64,000 nt of DNA, from positions 25,252 to 89,251 of the forward strand of contig CALXOJ010000007.1 of the NCBI GenBank assembly GCA_944390005.1, written 5' to 3'. Made by a program: the position numbers and the translations under genes. The notes below the pieces were generated by a model. The model ran no database searches, was not told the origin of the DNA, and saw only the letters and a list, made by a program, of their open reading frames with translations. Source of the stretch: an uncultured Spirochaetota bacterium (lineage in GTDB: Bacteria > Spirochaetota > Spirochaetia > JAFGXN01). This document shows positions 26,290 through 34,991 of the stretch, one piece after another (the first letter of the stretch is position 1; the number at the start of each line of letters is the position of its first letter).

Positions 26290-26675
26290 CAGAAGCTCTC
26301 CGCCGCCGTTTTGCGCTTTCGAAGCAGACGCTTAACCGAAGCGGCCGCCCCCTCCGCCAATGCCCAAACACCGGTCACCAGCAGCGCCATACCGACGCCG
26401 ACGCTTGCCAACTCCTGCAGCATGACGGAAATCTCCGCAGGGCTGTTCAAAGCTGTCAAGAACGGCGGAAGAAACGAAATTTCTCCGTACCACAGGTGTT
26501 CAATTGCCAACAGAAAACTTCCACCGTAGAGCATCTTTTCCAAGCGCCCGACACTCTCATTGATCGAATCCATTTTCGCTGAATGAACCGCATTGACAGC
26601 GCTTTTTTTTAAAACGGTTTTTCTGACAGCCGTGACAATCACAGCTTCAGCCAAAGGTACGGTAAAACATGCCAT
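26289..26675 (-). CDS. small membrane protein, unknown
   Basis: 128 residues, MACFTVPLAEAVIVTAVRKT at the N terminus, hydrophobic segments near 50-75 (YGGSFLLAIEHLWYGEISFL) and 85-108 (VGVGMALLVTGVWALAEGAA), basic C terminus. Begins 18 nt after larC and is coupled to the next small membrane gene. The pair could form a membrane complex serving a LarA-like enzyme or DUF362, but nothing in the sequence shows this. Confidence 0.65.
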   Translation of the reverse strand: MACFTVPLAEAVIVTAVRKTVLKKSAVNAVHSAKMDSINESVGRLEKMLYGGSFLLAIEHLWYGEISFLPPFLTALNSPAEISVMLQELASVGVGMALLVTGVWALAEGAAASVKRLLRKRKTAAESF

Positions 26676-26693
26676 ATCATTCCTCCGTAAAAT

Positions 26694-27989
26694 TTATTCT
26701 GTTTCCGCCTTTCGGAAAAGGTCGATCAGTTCCGCATAAACGTCGCCGAAGCGTTTGCCGGTCCGACGGCAGACGGCAGCGACACTCTCGTATTCGGGAG
26801 AAAACCGAGTCTCCCCTGCAAATTCCGTCATTTTTCCTTTAATATCCCCGTATGCCGAAGGGATGACGACCGCTTTCCGTTCAAGAACGGTTCGTTCCGC
26901 TTCAAACCGCCGCACGCCGATGGTATTTGTGTGTGTAAAAAGAATTTCTTCCATAGCGGCGGCCTGCTCCCGACGGCAAAGAATTTTCAGCAGAAAACCG
27001 GGGCGGTTCTTTTTCATGTAACACGGAATCGTACAGACATCCAAAGCGCCGGCTTCAAACAGCCGCTCTGCCGTAAAGCCGATCGCTTCGCCGGTTGTAT
27101 TGTCAATATCGGTTTCCATCTGAATGATCCGTTCGTTCTCTGAGTGTGAGTTTTCCTCAATTATAAATGCTCTCAAAAAACTCGGACGCCGGTAAGTTCG
27201 TTTTCCGGCTCCGTTGCCGATTTTAACAACTTTCATGAGAGTCGGCCGCGCATATTCATCGGCGACGGCGGCTGCAATCGCCGCTCCCGTTGGGGTAACA
27301 AACTCGCCGCGCTCCGGAATGATTTGCAGCGGAATTCCGTAACGCAGCGCCGTTTCGGCGACCGCCGGAACAGGAACCGGCAGAATGCCGTGCTGGCAGC
27401 GGACGGTTCCCGTTCCTTCGCATAAACAAGGAATATAAACTTTTTTGATTTCAAGCGAATCAAAACAGACGGCAAAAGCGATGATGTCGACAATCGAATC
27501 GACAGCACCGACTTCGTGAAAAGCGACGTTTTCGGCAGAGATTCCGTGAACCTTCGCTTCGGATTCCGCTAAAACGGTAAAAATTTTCTTTGCCAGCCGC
27601 CGCGCGCCTTCGCTCATCTTCCCTTCATCGATAACGGCAAATATCTCTTTCAATCGGCGATGCTCGTGGTGATGCGTATGTCCGTGTCGGTGTTCATCTT
27701 CATGCGCATGTGAAGCGAGCTCCGTTTCTCCGCTGTGTTCGTGGCCGAAGAGGTATTCCATATCGTGATCTCGGTTCTCGTGTTTTTCGTCTAAAATGAC
27801 GTTGAAATCGCAGCAGTCGACACCGCCTTTAACGGCGCGGCCGATTTCTACCGAAAATCCGCCGATCGGCAGCGAATCTAAGGCATCGAGCAGAACTCCT
27901 TGATCCGCTCCGGCATCCAACAAGGCAGCCACAGCCATATCGCCGCTGATTCCGGTGTGGCATTCAAAAAGCAAACTCCGACCGTTCAT
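26694..27989 (-). CDS. larC: nickel pincer cofactor biosynthesis protein LarC
   Basis: 431 residues, the CTP-dependent nickel cyclometallase that inserts Ni into the pyridinium dithiocarboxylate mononucleotide pincer. Start MNGRSLLFECHTGISGDM with GAGGAGG upstream; ATGA overlap with larB. A histidine-rich loop (about 70-110; GHTHHHEHRR) follows the N-terminal region and probably binds Ni. The VAFHEVGAVDSIVDI and PTGAAIAAAVADE motifs are typical. It is a single continuous frame, unlike the frameshifted larC1/larC2 of Lactiplantibacillus plantarum. No larA is visible in this window. Confidence 0.92.
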   Translation of the reverse strand: MNGRSLLFECHTGISGDMAVAALLDAGADQGVLLDALDSLPIGGFSVEIGRAVKGGVDCCDFNVILDEKHENRDHDMEYLFGHEHSGETELASHAHEDEHRHGHTHHHEHRRLKEIFAVIDEGKMSEGARRLAKKIFTVLAESEAKVHGISAENVAFHEVGAVDSIVDIIAFAVCFDSLEIKKVYIPCLCEGTGTVRCQHGILPVPVPAVAETALRYGIPLQIIPERGEFVTPTGAAIAAAVADEYARPTLMKVVKIGNGAGKRTYRRPSFLRAFIIEENSHSENERIIQMETDIDNTTGEAIGFTAERLFEAGALDVCTIPCYMKKNRPGFLLKILCRREQAAAMEEILFTHTNTIGVRRFEAERTVLERKAVVIPSAYGDIKGKMTEFAGETRFSPEYESVAAVCRRTGKRFGDVYAELIDLFRKAETE

Positions 27990-28666
27990 CCGTTCCTCCT
28001 CTCCGCCAAACGTTTGATTTGAGAAGCAATATATCCGGCTCCGTACCCGTTGTCGATATTGACGACGGAAACACCGTTTGCGCAGGAGTTGATCATTGTC
28101 AGCAGCGCCGCCACTCCGCCGAAGTTGGCTCCGTACCCGACCGATGTCGGAACCGCTATCACCGGCACGGATACCAATCCGCCGATAACGCTCGGCAGCG
28201 CGCCTTCCATTCCGGCAACTGCAATGACGCAATCGGCCGCCTTTAAAACCGACTCTTCAGCCAGCAAACGGTGCAGTCCGCTGACGCCCGCATCAAAAAT
28301 ACGCCGAACACGGCAGCCGAAAAACTCTGCTGTCCCCGCCGCTTCCTGCGCAACGGGAATGTCGGCCGTTCCTGCCGAACAGACGACAATATTCCCCGTC
28401 TGTTTCTTTTCTTCGCTTTGAATTGTCAACAAGCGGGAAACCGCATCGTAACGGACTTCGGGCAAAACGGCTTTGACCACTTCAAACTGTGCCGCTGAAG
28501 CCCTTGTGCCCAAAACTTCGCCGTTTTTTTCGTAAAGCCGCTTGAAAATTTCCCGCAGAAATGAATCTTCTTTCCCCTGACAAAAAACTGTTTCGGGGAA
28601 ACCGGTTCGCTCTTTCCGCCCCGTATCCAACCGAGCAAATCCCAAATCTTCAAAGCCGCTGTCCAT
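27986..28666 (-). CDS. larB: nickel pincer cofactor biosynthesis protein LarB
   Basis: 226 residues, the PurE-like carboxylase/hydrolase that carboxylates and hydrolyses nicotinate adenine dinucleotide, the first pincer-cofactor step. Family features: VVCSAGTADIPVAQEAAGTAEFFG, DAGVSGLHRLL, VAGMEGALPSVIGGLV and PTSVGYGANFGGVAALL. It overlaps larE by 17 nt upstream and larC by 4 nt downstream, so the three are translationally linked. Confidence 0.93.
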   Translation of the reverse strand: MDSGFEDLGFARLDTGRKERTGFPETVFCQGKEDSFLREIFKRLYEKNGEVLGTRASAAQFEVVKAVLPEVRYDAVSRLLTIQSEEKKQTGNIVVCSAGTADIPVAQEAAGTAEFFGCRVRRIFDAGVSGLHRLLAEESVLKAADCVIAVAGMEGALPSVIGGLVSVPVIAVPTSVGYGANFGGVAALLTMINSCANGVSVVNIDNGYGAGYIASQIKRLAERRNG

Positions 28667-29483
28667 TCTTCAGAACCTCGTTTAAACTTCCCGAACGGAA
28701 TCCTTCCCAATCGACCGAAACGTAAACAAAGCCGATCTGTTTCAGCCGCGTTACCGCCTCTTCCCGCCTTTCAGCCAACAGACGCCAATCGGAGGGATCA
28801 CACTCAATCCGAGCCAAACAACCGCCGTGGAGGCGCACTCGGCAGCGGTCGATACCCAATCCAAACAGATACGTTTCCGCCTCTTCGATCATCCGCAGTT
28901 TTTCAACGGTAATCGTCTCTCCATACGGAATGCGGGAGGCTGAACACGCCGATGACGCTTTATTCCACTGCGCCATTCCCGCCCGCCGCGCCAGGAAACG
29001 GATTTCGTTTTTGGTGAGTCCGCATTCAAGCAGCGGACTGCGGATGCCGGCCTCCGTCAACGCCTTCAACCCCGGTCGGTAGTCGTTTTCGTCATCGGCG
29101 TTGGTGCCTTCACAAACGGTGCCGAGATCGAGTGCGGCGGCAACGGTTCTGATTTTTTCAAACATCAGCCGCTTGCAAAGATAACAGCGTTCCGGCGGAT
29201 TGCCGGCAAAAACGGAGAAATCCTCTTCCGTCAAAGAAACGGTTTCTCTGCGGACGCCTTCATTGCGGCAAAACTCCGCCGCTTCCAGTGCCTCTCGTTT
29301 GGGAAAAAGCGGCGATTCAACGGTAATCGCCGTCACATTTCCTCTCAAAACTTCCGATGCCGTCTTGAGCAAAAAAGCCGAATCAATTCCGCCGGAAAAG
29401 GCGACCGCGACTCGATTCAACTGTTTCAGCAGTAATTTCAACTGTGCTTGTTTTGTCTCAGCCGCGTTGATGTCTGTTTCCAT
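28650..29483 (-). CDS. larE: ATP-dependent sacrificial sulfur transferase LarE
   Basis: 277 residues. PP-loop AFSGGIDSAFLLK (about 28-40), ERCYLCKRLMF, and SSACSASRIPYGE, whose Cys180 aligns by motif with the sacrificial cysteine of LarE enzymes that donate their own sulfur. LarE activates the carboxylates made by LarB as AMP adducts and converts them to thiocarboxylates. The ATG at 29483 overlaps the GNAT stop by one base (TGATG). Only one cysteine is seen in that motif, so the donor type (self-sacrificial) seems more likely than a 4Fe-4S type. Confidence 0.92.
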   Translation of the reverse strand: METDINAAETKQAQLKLLLKQLNRVAVAFSGGIDSAFLLKTASEVLRGNVTAITVESPLFPKREALEAAEFCRNEGVRRETVSLTEEDFSVFAGNPPERCYLCKRLMFEKIRTVAAALDLGTVCEGTNADDENDYRPGLKALTEAGIRSPLLECGLTKNEIRFLARRAGMAQWNKASSACSASRIPYGETITVEKLRMIEEAETYLFGLGIDRCRVRLHGGCLARIECDPSDWRLLAERREEAVTRLKQIGFVYVSVDWEGFRSGSLNEVLKNGQRL

Positions 29484-30013
29484 CACGATTTCCTTGCCGT
29501 CATTGTACCAAACGGAAATTGATTTGGCAAATACTTTGTTTCTATTGCGGAAAATGCCTGCAAGGAATATTGCCGGCTGATCGGCTTTCTCAAAACAATC
29601 ATGTCGACAAGACGCTTGCCCTCCTCCCAAATAGGAAAAGTGTATTCGTCCGGAAAAAAGTTACGGATGCGGCGGAAAAAGACAAAACCGTTTTTTTCGT
29701 AAAAAGAGAGCGTCGCCCGACTCTCCCCCGTGCCGACTTGAAGCAGCGAAAACGCCTCGGCAAAAAAATTGCCGACAAATTCAATCATGGCGCTTCCGTA
29801 CCCGCAGCGGCGAAACTGAGGGGCGACGGCAAGGTTCTTGATTTCCAAAACGCCCCCGCCCTCATCGGTGACGACGCAAACCGCATCGCCTCCGTTTAAG
29901 ACAAAGAGGCGCCCCCGATTCAAGTAACGGTCAATCATCCGCTCCTCTTCGTCTGCTTGAAGCAAAATCGGTAAAAACCTCTTCTTGTCGGAAGCAATTT
30001 CCGTAATCGTCAT
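29483..30013 (-). CDS. GNAT-family N-acetyltransferase
   Basis: 176 residues. The acetyl-CoA loop is LAVAPQFRRCGYGSAMIEFV (about 79-98), with a C-terminal motif-B-like SFYEKNGFVFF. The acceptor is unknown; similarity to N-terminal or small-molecule acetyltransferases cannot be resolved. It overlaps the small secreted gene upstream by 4 nt and larE downstream by 1 nt, within the smc-lar operon. The C-terminal tail beyond about residue 150 is unusual and may be family-specific. Confidence 0.82.
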   Translation of the reverse strand: MTITEIASDKKRFLPILLQADEEERMIDRYLNRGRLFVLNGGDAVCVVTDEGGGVLEIKNLAVAPQFRRCGYGSAMIEFVGNFFAEAFSLLQVGTGESRATLSFYEKNGFVFFRRIRNFFPDEYTFPIWEEGKRLVDMIVLRKPISRQYSLQAFSAIETKYLPNQFPFGTMTARKS

Positions 30014-30417
30014 GGTAAAGCTTCGTTCTGTACTCCGTCGGAAACTTCATCAGACGGGTTTTCAGACGCCGAAAGATCTTCGGCAAAAGGAACGCCGACG
30101 GAGAGTTCCCGTTCGACGGAAGTCGTTTCGGCGGTATCATGATTTTGAATTTGAAAAAAAAGTCGGTAACGCCCCGGTTGGCGGAAACGGAATCGGAAAA
30201 CGGTCGCTCCGTCGCGCTGCTGTTTTCCCGTCAGCCGCGGTTCGCGGTGAGAATCGGCGTCACCGTCGGTCTTTTCCCAACGAAGAAACAGCGCGTTCGG
30301 TGATTCGATTGCAACCGACTCGGTTCGGGAAAACGGCGGTTCGTAGGCGGCTGCCGAAAACGACGATGCCAAAAACAACAAGCTACAAACCGAGAATTTC
30401 GCGAACTTTCTTCTCAT
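30010..30417 (-). CDS. small exported protein, unknown
   Basis: 135 residues from the ATG at 30417 (an upstream in-frame start at 30459 would put 14 residues before the signal peptide). Signal MRRKFAKFSVCSLLFLASSFSAAAYE, then a beta-rich domain (FRFRFRQPGRYRLFFQIQNHD) and an acidic C terminus. No family recognised. Overlaps the membrane-protein gene upstream by 35 nt and GNAT by 4 nt. Confidence 0.6.
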   Translation of the reverse strand: MRRKFAKFSVCSLLFLASSFSAAAYEPPFSRTESVAIESPNALFLRWEKTDGDADSHREPRLTGKQQRDGATVFRFRFRQPGRYRLFFQIQNHDTAETTSVERELSVGVPFAEDLSASENPSDEVSDGVQNEALP

Positions 30418-30877
30418 TTTCTTCCGCCAACAGATCTTCGGCCAACGCGCGGGAATCATTTTTGTACGGTTTTGCCATTTCGGGAGTCCAAGCCCTCATC
30501 GGTTCCCGGTAACGGATCGGTCCCTCCTTCTCTTCGCCTTTAAACGAATCGGGAATTGCCAAATCGGAAACTTTCAGAATTTCGGTCGACTCGCCGACAA
30601 AATTGTTGAAGGTTGCCTCTTCCGCCAATTCACTGCGAACGGAAGAGCTGCGAAACCAGCCGACAGCCGCAATCACGACGGCTGCCGCAACAGCCGTTGC
30701 TGCAAGTGCCGTCAAATAAATTTTAAACGGCCGCGAATGAAAAAACTGAGAGAGATTTTCTTTTAAAAGAGTCAGCCGCGACGGCGTGACGGCCCCATCC
30801 TCTTCAGCCCATCGGGCTTCCCGTTTTTTGCGCCTCAGCGCCTTTTTAAAATTCAAATCAATTTTCTTGAATTTCAT
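30383..30877 (-). CDS. single-span membrane protein, unknown
   Basis: 164 residues: a basic cytoplasmic N terminus (FKKALRRKKREARW), one membrane helix (about 52-75; IYLTALAATAVAAAVVIAAVGWF) and a mostly acidic extracytoplasmic tail. It overlaps the smc stop by 20 nt. The topology suits a membrane anchor or assembly factor, but no family was recognised. Confidence 0.6.
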   Translation of the reverse strand: MKFKKIDLNFKKALRRKKREARWAEEDGAVTPSRLTLLKENLSQFFHSRPFKIYLTALAATAVAAAVVIAAVGWFRSSSVRSELAEEATFNNFVGESTEILKVSDLAIPDSFKGEEKEGPIRYREPMRAWTPEMAKPYKNDSRALAEDLLAEENEKKVREILGL

Positions 30878-33716
30878 ACGCTTCCTCAGCCTCCTCTATC
30901 TGCGCCAGCCTTTTTTCGCGGTAATTTCGGCTTTCGTTGTCCAACTGCGTCGAAAAAACGGCGGAGATACCGGCTTTCGGCATCGTTACACCGATAATCG
31001 ACGAAGCGGCCGCCGCTGTTTTTTTATTATGTGTGATGATGATAAACTGCGACTGTCGGGAAAATTCCTGCAATGTCGAAATGAAGTGACCGATGTTGCT
31101 TTCATCTAATGCGGCGTCGATTTCATCGAGCAGACAAAACGGCGACGGCTTCACCATAAAGATCGCAAAAATCAAAGCAACCGACGTCATCGACCGCTGT
31201 CCGCCGGAGAGCAATCCGATCGACTGCAGCTTCAACCCCGGCGGCTCAGCCAAAATTTCAATGCCGCTGTTTAAAATATCCGACGTGTCTGTAAGGCGGA
31301 TCTCCGCATTTCCGCCTCCGAAAAGACGGCGAAACATCGAATGAAAGTTCTTCCGAATTTTTTTAAACGCCTCTTCGAATAAATCCGTCGCTTCGCTTTT
31401 GATTTTTTCCGTCACTTTTTCCAAATCTTTTTTAGCGGTTTCCAAATCCTTAATCTGCTCCGAAAGAAAATCGTAACGTTCCTTGACTTCTTTAAACTCT
31501 TCGGGCGCCATGTAGTTGATACTGCCCAAACCGGAGAGCGTTTTGGTTTTGGTTTCAAAATCGCTCTTCAGCTGCGCTTCATTGTCTGAAATTTCATATA
31601 CCATGCTGTCAAATTCGGAGAGACTGCGGGCATGTTTGTCGGTAAAGTTTTCATAGATGTTTTTAATGTCGGCCTTGACAGCTATCAGCGAAGCGTTAAG
31701 CTGAGAAAGATTTTCTTCCATAGAGTGAAGTTTGTCCTGCGCTTTGGAAATTTTCTCCGCCGCCTTCACCAAACTTTCGCTGTTTTTGGAGATATTTTTC
31801 TCCAAATCGTGATACTCCGCGTTGAGTTTTTCCCGCTGACGATCGATCATTGCGATGTCTTGCTTCTTCTCTTCGATTTGATTCATCACCTCACGCAGTT
31901 TTTCATTTTCCGACTCCATCAACGCGCGGTTCTTTTCAACCGACAGCGCTTGTTCGGCTTTTTCAGCTTCGTGGAGCTCAATCTGCTCTTCAAATCCCTG
32001 AAGCTGCGTCTCCAAACGCGTTTTTTTAATGTGAATTTGTCCTTCGGCACTGCGGCACTCGGCGATCCGGTTTTCCAAAAAACGGTTCTCGTCGGCAATC
32101 TCGGCAAGACGATCGCGCCCCTCTTCGATATCGGTCGACAGCCGCTCAATGCGTTCGCCGATTTTCCGTTTTTCGGCAACCACTCCTTCAGGGGAAAGAA
32201 AATCCTCCAGAAAACGGGGAAAGGCGTGCCGATAGCGTTCAAAGGCGTCTGCGGCCTTTTCGGTTAATCGAGCGGTTTCCACCCAGCCGACGTAAAGCGA
32301 ATCCGCCATGCTTTTCAGCTCATCACCGTTCGGCGGAACTTCCGAATCTTTCAGAAGTCGGGCAACGCCGCTTTTGGCGCCGACAACAGCCTTCAATTCG
32401 GTCAGAATTCCGTTGATTTCTTCTTCAATCCGATGTTTCGCTTCAAACTGGAAATCACTTTCTTTAAGCCCCTCGTCGAGTTTTTTGACAATATCGTCGG
32501 TCAGAGCCGCCAGATCGCCGTTCAGCTGCCGCAGCAGCGTTTCATTCTCCCGAATCCGCACCTGAACAGTCTGCAGCTCATCTCTGTTCAGCGCCGTTTT
32601 TTCGCGTGCGTAATCGATTTCTCCTGTCAGCTTAGCCGCTTCTTCGTCCAAATCACGAATTTTCATCTCGTAACCGTCGATGATTTCCCGCTTTTCGGAA
32701 ATGCGCCTGTCGATTTCTCTGATTTTCTCCTCGACGCGCGCCGACGCCTCTTCCAGCGCCGCGACAGAACTCCGGATTCCCTCTGTTTTTTCATTGAGAT
32801 GACCGACAGTCAGCTCCAAATTCTGTTTTTCGTATTTAAGACTGTTGAGCAGCGTTAAAGTCTGCTGCATTTTATTTTCCATTGAATCGAGCTCGCCTTT
32901 TCCGGCTTGAAGTGCTTTCGCCATTTCGTCAATGGAATCCTGAAGTTTTACCTTCTCCAACACCCGTTGATTGTACGCTTCCTCCTTTGAGTTGCGCGTT
33001 TCGAGGTGACGGCGCAGCCGTAAAAGCTGCAGTTTGATTTCAATGTCGAAAAGATGGGTTTTGAGCTCACGCGCCAAAACCGCCTTTTCAGCCTGCGTTT
33101 TCAGTAAATCGTGATTGCGTTTGACATCCTTCATGATCAGCGACGCCTGTTCCAAGTTGGCGGATGTCTGCTCCAGTTTGCGTTCGGCCTCCTGCTGCCG
33201 CGATTTGAATTTATTGATGCCCGCCGCTTCGTCGAAAATGAAGCGGCGCTCTTCCGGTTTTGTCGACAGAATGCGGTCAATCTGCCCCTGTTCGATAATG
33301 GAATAAGCCGACTTTCCCATTCCCGTATCGAAAAAAAGCTCGCGGATGTCTTTTAAAAGAACCGGTGTTTCGTTGATAAAGTATTCGTTCTCTCCCGAGC
33401 GATAAACGCGCCGTTTGACGGAAACGTCGGCGACACCGAGGTTCATGACATTGTCGTCGTCCTGAAAAGTCAGCTTCACCTCCGCCATATTCATCGGAGC
33501 CTCTTCCTGAGTTCCTTTAAAAATGATTTCGCTCATAGACTTGGCACGCAACGACTTTGCCGACTGCTCGCCCAAAACCCATTTGATCGCTTCAACCACA
33601 TTGCTCTTTCCGCAGCCGTTAGGCCCCAAAAGCGCGGTGATTCCGTCGGCAAACTCGACTTTGGTCCGTTTTTGAAACGACTTAAATCCGAAAATTTCCA
33701 AACTCTTTAACAGCAC
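30858..33716 (-). CDS. smc: SMC-family chromosome segregation ATPase, short form
   Basis: 952 residues. Walker A GPNGCGKSN (31-39), Q-loop region IKWVLGEQSAKSLR, signature LLSGGQRSMTSVAL and Walker B FCLLDEIDAALDESN near the C terminus, with long coiled coils between. Canonical bacterial Smc is about 1,150-1,190 residues with a globular hinge; here no hinge motif is visible, only a short non-coil stretch (about 445-512; SEVPPNGDELKSMADSLYVG). It starts at GTG with no strong Shine-Dalgarno. Role: DNA loop extrusion and chromosome organisation. First gene of the ten-gene operon ending with DUF362. Confidence 0.9.
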   Translation of the reverse strand: MLLKSLEIFGFKSFQKRTKVEFADGITALLGPNGCGKSNVVEAIKWVLGEQSAKSLRAKSMSEIIFKGTQEEAPMNMAEVKLTFQDDDNVMNLGVADVSVKRRVYRSGENEYFINETPVLLKDIRELFFDTGMGKSAYSIIEQGQIDRILSTKPEERRFIFDEAAGINKFKSRQQEAERKLEQTSANLEQASLIMKDVKRNHDLLKTQAEKAVLARELKTHLFDIEIKLQLLRLRRHLETRNSKEEAYNQRVLEKVKLQDSIDEMAKALQAGKGELDSMENKMQQTLTLLNSLKYEKQNLELTVGHLNEKTEGIRSSVAALEEASARVEEKIREIDRRISEKREIIDGYEMKIRDLDEEAAKLTGEIDYAREKTALNRDELQTVQVRIRENETLLRQLNGDLAALTDDIVKKLDEGLKESDFQFEAKHRIEEEINGILTELKAVVGAKSGVARLLKDSEVPPNGDELKSMADSLYVGWVETARLTEKAADAFERYRHAFPRFLEDFLSPEGVVAEKRKIGERIERLSTDIEEGRDRLAEIADENRFLENRIAECRSAEGQIHIKKTRLETQLQGFEEQIELHEAEKAEQALSVEKNRALMESENEKLREVMNQIEEKKQDIAMIDRQREKLNAEYHDLEKNISKNSESLVKAAEKISKAQDKLHSMEENLSQLNASLIAVKADIKNIYENFTDKHARSLSEFDSMVYEISDNEAQLKSDFETKTKTLSGLGSINYMAPEEFKEVKERYDFLSEQIKDLETAKKDLEKVTEKIKSEATDLFEEAFKKIRKNFHSMFRRLFGGGNAEIRLTDTSDILNSGIEILAEPPGLKLQSIGLLSGGQRSMTSVALIFAIFMVKPSPFCLLDEIDAALDESNIGHFISTLQEFSRQSQFIIITHNKKTAAAASSIIGVTMPKAGISAVFSTQLDNESRNYREKRLAQIEEAEEAYEIQEN

Positions 33717-33885
33717 AAAAAACCCCGAAGGAGAAAAGTCTGTTTATTATATCAGAATTCCGCCGCTGTGAAAAGCAAAAAACGAGGATTTATTCCGTGT
33801 TTGCCGCGTTGTCAGCCGCCGCTGAAAACAAAGGGATTGCCGATAAACTACTTTCTTTTCTGCGGAAAAAAGTTTAAAATACGAT

Positions 33886-34443
33886 ATGATTTGCGGTTTG
33901 GATGAAGCCGGCTGCGGTCCGTTGGCCGGTCCCGTTACAGCCGGCGCAGCGGTACTGCCGCCCGATTTCCCTGTCGGACTTTTAAGAGATTCAAAACAAC
34001 TCTCCGAAAAAAAGCGGCTTCTGCTTTATGATTTAATTTGCGAACGGGCAGCTGCGCAGGCAACGGCGTTTATCTGGCCGGAAGAAATCGACCGAATCAA
34101 TATTCGGCAGGCGGCTCTAAAAGCGATGGCAGAGGCTTTTGACCGCGTCAGAAAGCAGCTGCCAGACGTTACGGAGTGGCGCTGCCTGGCCGACGGGAAC
34201 CAAGTTCCTCCAGTGGCGGTTCCGTGCACCGCCGTCGTTAAAGGAGACCGGCTGATTCCGGAAATCATGGCGGCTTCGATTCTTGCCAAAACCGAACGGG
34301 ACCGTTATATGCTCGAAGCCGACAAACTTTACCCGGAATACGGGTTTCGCCGCCACAAAGGCTATCCGACAGCGGAACACCGCGAAATCTGCCTGCGCAT
34401 CGGACCGAGTCCGATTCACCGTCGCAGCTTCCGCATCCGATGA
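33886..34443 (+). CDS. rnhB: ribonuclease HII
   Basis: 185 residues, cleaves RNA at ribonucleotides embedded in DNA. Active-site motif GLDEAGCGPLAGPV at the very N terminus, RDSKQLSEKKR, and SILAKTERDRYM with GFRRHKGYPTAEH near the end. Slightly short but complete. Divergent from smc. Its stop abuts the stop of the convergent PUR-domain gene with no gap. Confidence 0.95.
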   Translation: MICGLDEAGCGPLAGPVTAGAAVLPPDFPVGLLRDSKQLSEKKRLLLYDLICERAAAQATAFIWPEEIDRINIRQAALKAMAEAFDRVRKQLPDVTEWRCLADGNQVPPVAVPCTAVVKGDRLIPEIMAASILAKTERDRYMLEADKLYPEYGFRRHKGYPTAEHREICLRIGPSPIHRRSFRIR

Positions 34444-34902
34444 CTATTTTTTCTTAATGATTTTCACCCGCTTCTTCGACGGATTGTTCATTGCATCGAC
34501 AGAACGGTTGAGCGTTTGCAGAAATTCCTTCAAGTCTTCTTTAAAAACAACAATTTGACGTCGTTCAAAACCGAGGGAACTTTCGCTCTCCTTGCTTTCG
34601 ACAATATTGAGGAAAAGATCGCCCAAACGGTTCTCTTTAACATTGAAAAAGTAAGTTCTCTGTTTGTCGGTTGAGAAACGTTCTGTAAAAATCTCTCCGC
34701 GATGAGTCGGCGCCTCTGATTTTCTGAGAATTTCCCGCTCGATGCGGTCCATCGGTTTCTCTTTTTTATAGAATTTTTCGAACGGTTTTTCCCGTCGATC
34801 CGTTTCCCGACCTGCGGTTTTCCGATGAGTTTCGTTTTTTCTCGATTTTGAGGCGTTTTCGCGAGAGCGCTTCTGCGGAGCGTCGAATTTCTTACTATAC
34901 AT
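34444..34902 (-). CDS. PUR-domain (DUF3276) nucleic-acid-binding protein with basic tail
   Basis: 152 residues. ATG at 34902 follows AGGAAAG. The C-terminal half is a PUR domain: RGEIFTERFSTDKQRTYFF, NRLGDLFLNIVESKE and RRQIVVFKEDLKEFL. Related spirochaete proteins (Borrelia BpuR) bind DNA and RNA. The first 60 residues form a very basic, disordered-looking extension (KRSRENASKSRKNETHRKT), which should increase nonspecific nucleic acid binding. Confidence 0.82.
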   Translation of the reverse strand: MYSKKFDAPQKRSRENASKSRKNETHRKTAGRETDRREKPFEKFYKKEKPMDRIEREILRKSEAPTHRGEIFTERFSTDKQRTYFFNVKENRLGDLFLNIVESKESESSLGFERRQIVVFKEDLKEFLQTLNRSVDAMNNPSKKRVKIIKKK

Positions 34903-34991
34903 AACTCTTTCCTGCCGGTATTCTATCAAAAACAAAGAAATTTTTCAAGAAGACTTGTTTCTTTTCTCCCGTTGTGTTATTTTTGAAGAAA

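Noticed and set aside
27990..28232. N-terminal extension of LarC to 512 residues
   Set aside because: It overlaps larB in another frame; the family N-terminus and GAGGAGG support the ATG at 27989.
31632..32267. 211-residue plus-strand frame opposite smc
   Set aside because: Antisense of coiled-coil codons gives Phe/Leu-rich sequence that mimics a membrane protein; no ribosome-binding site.
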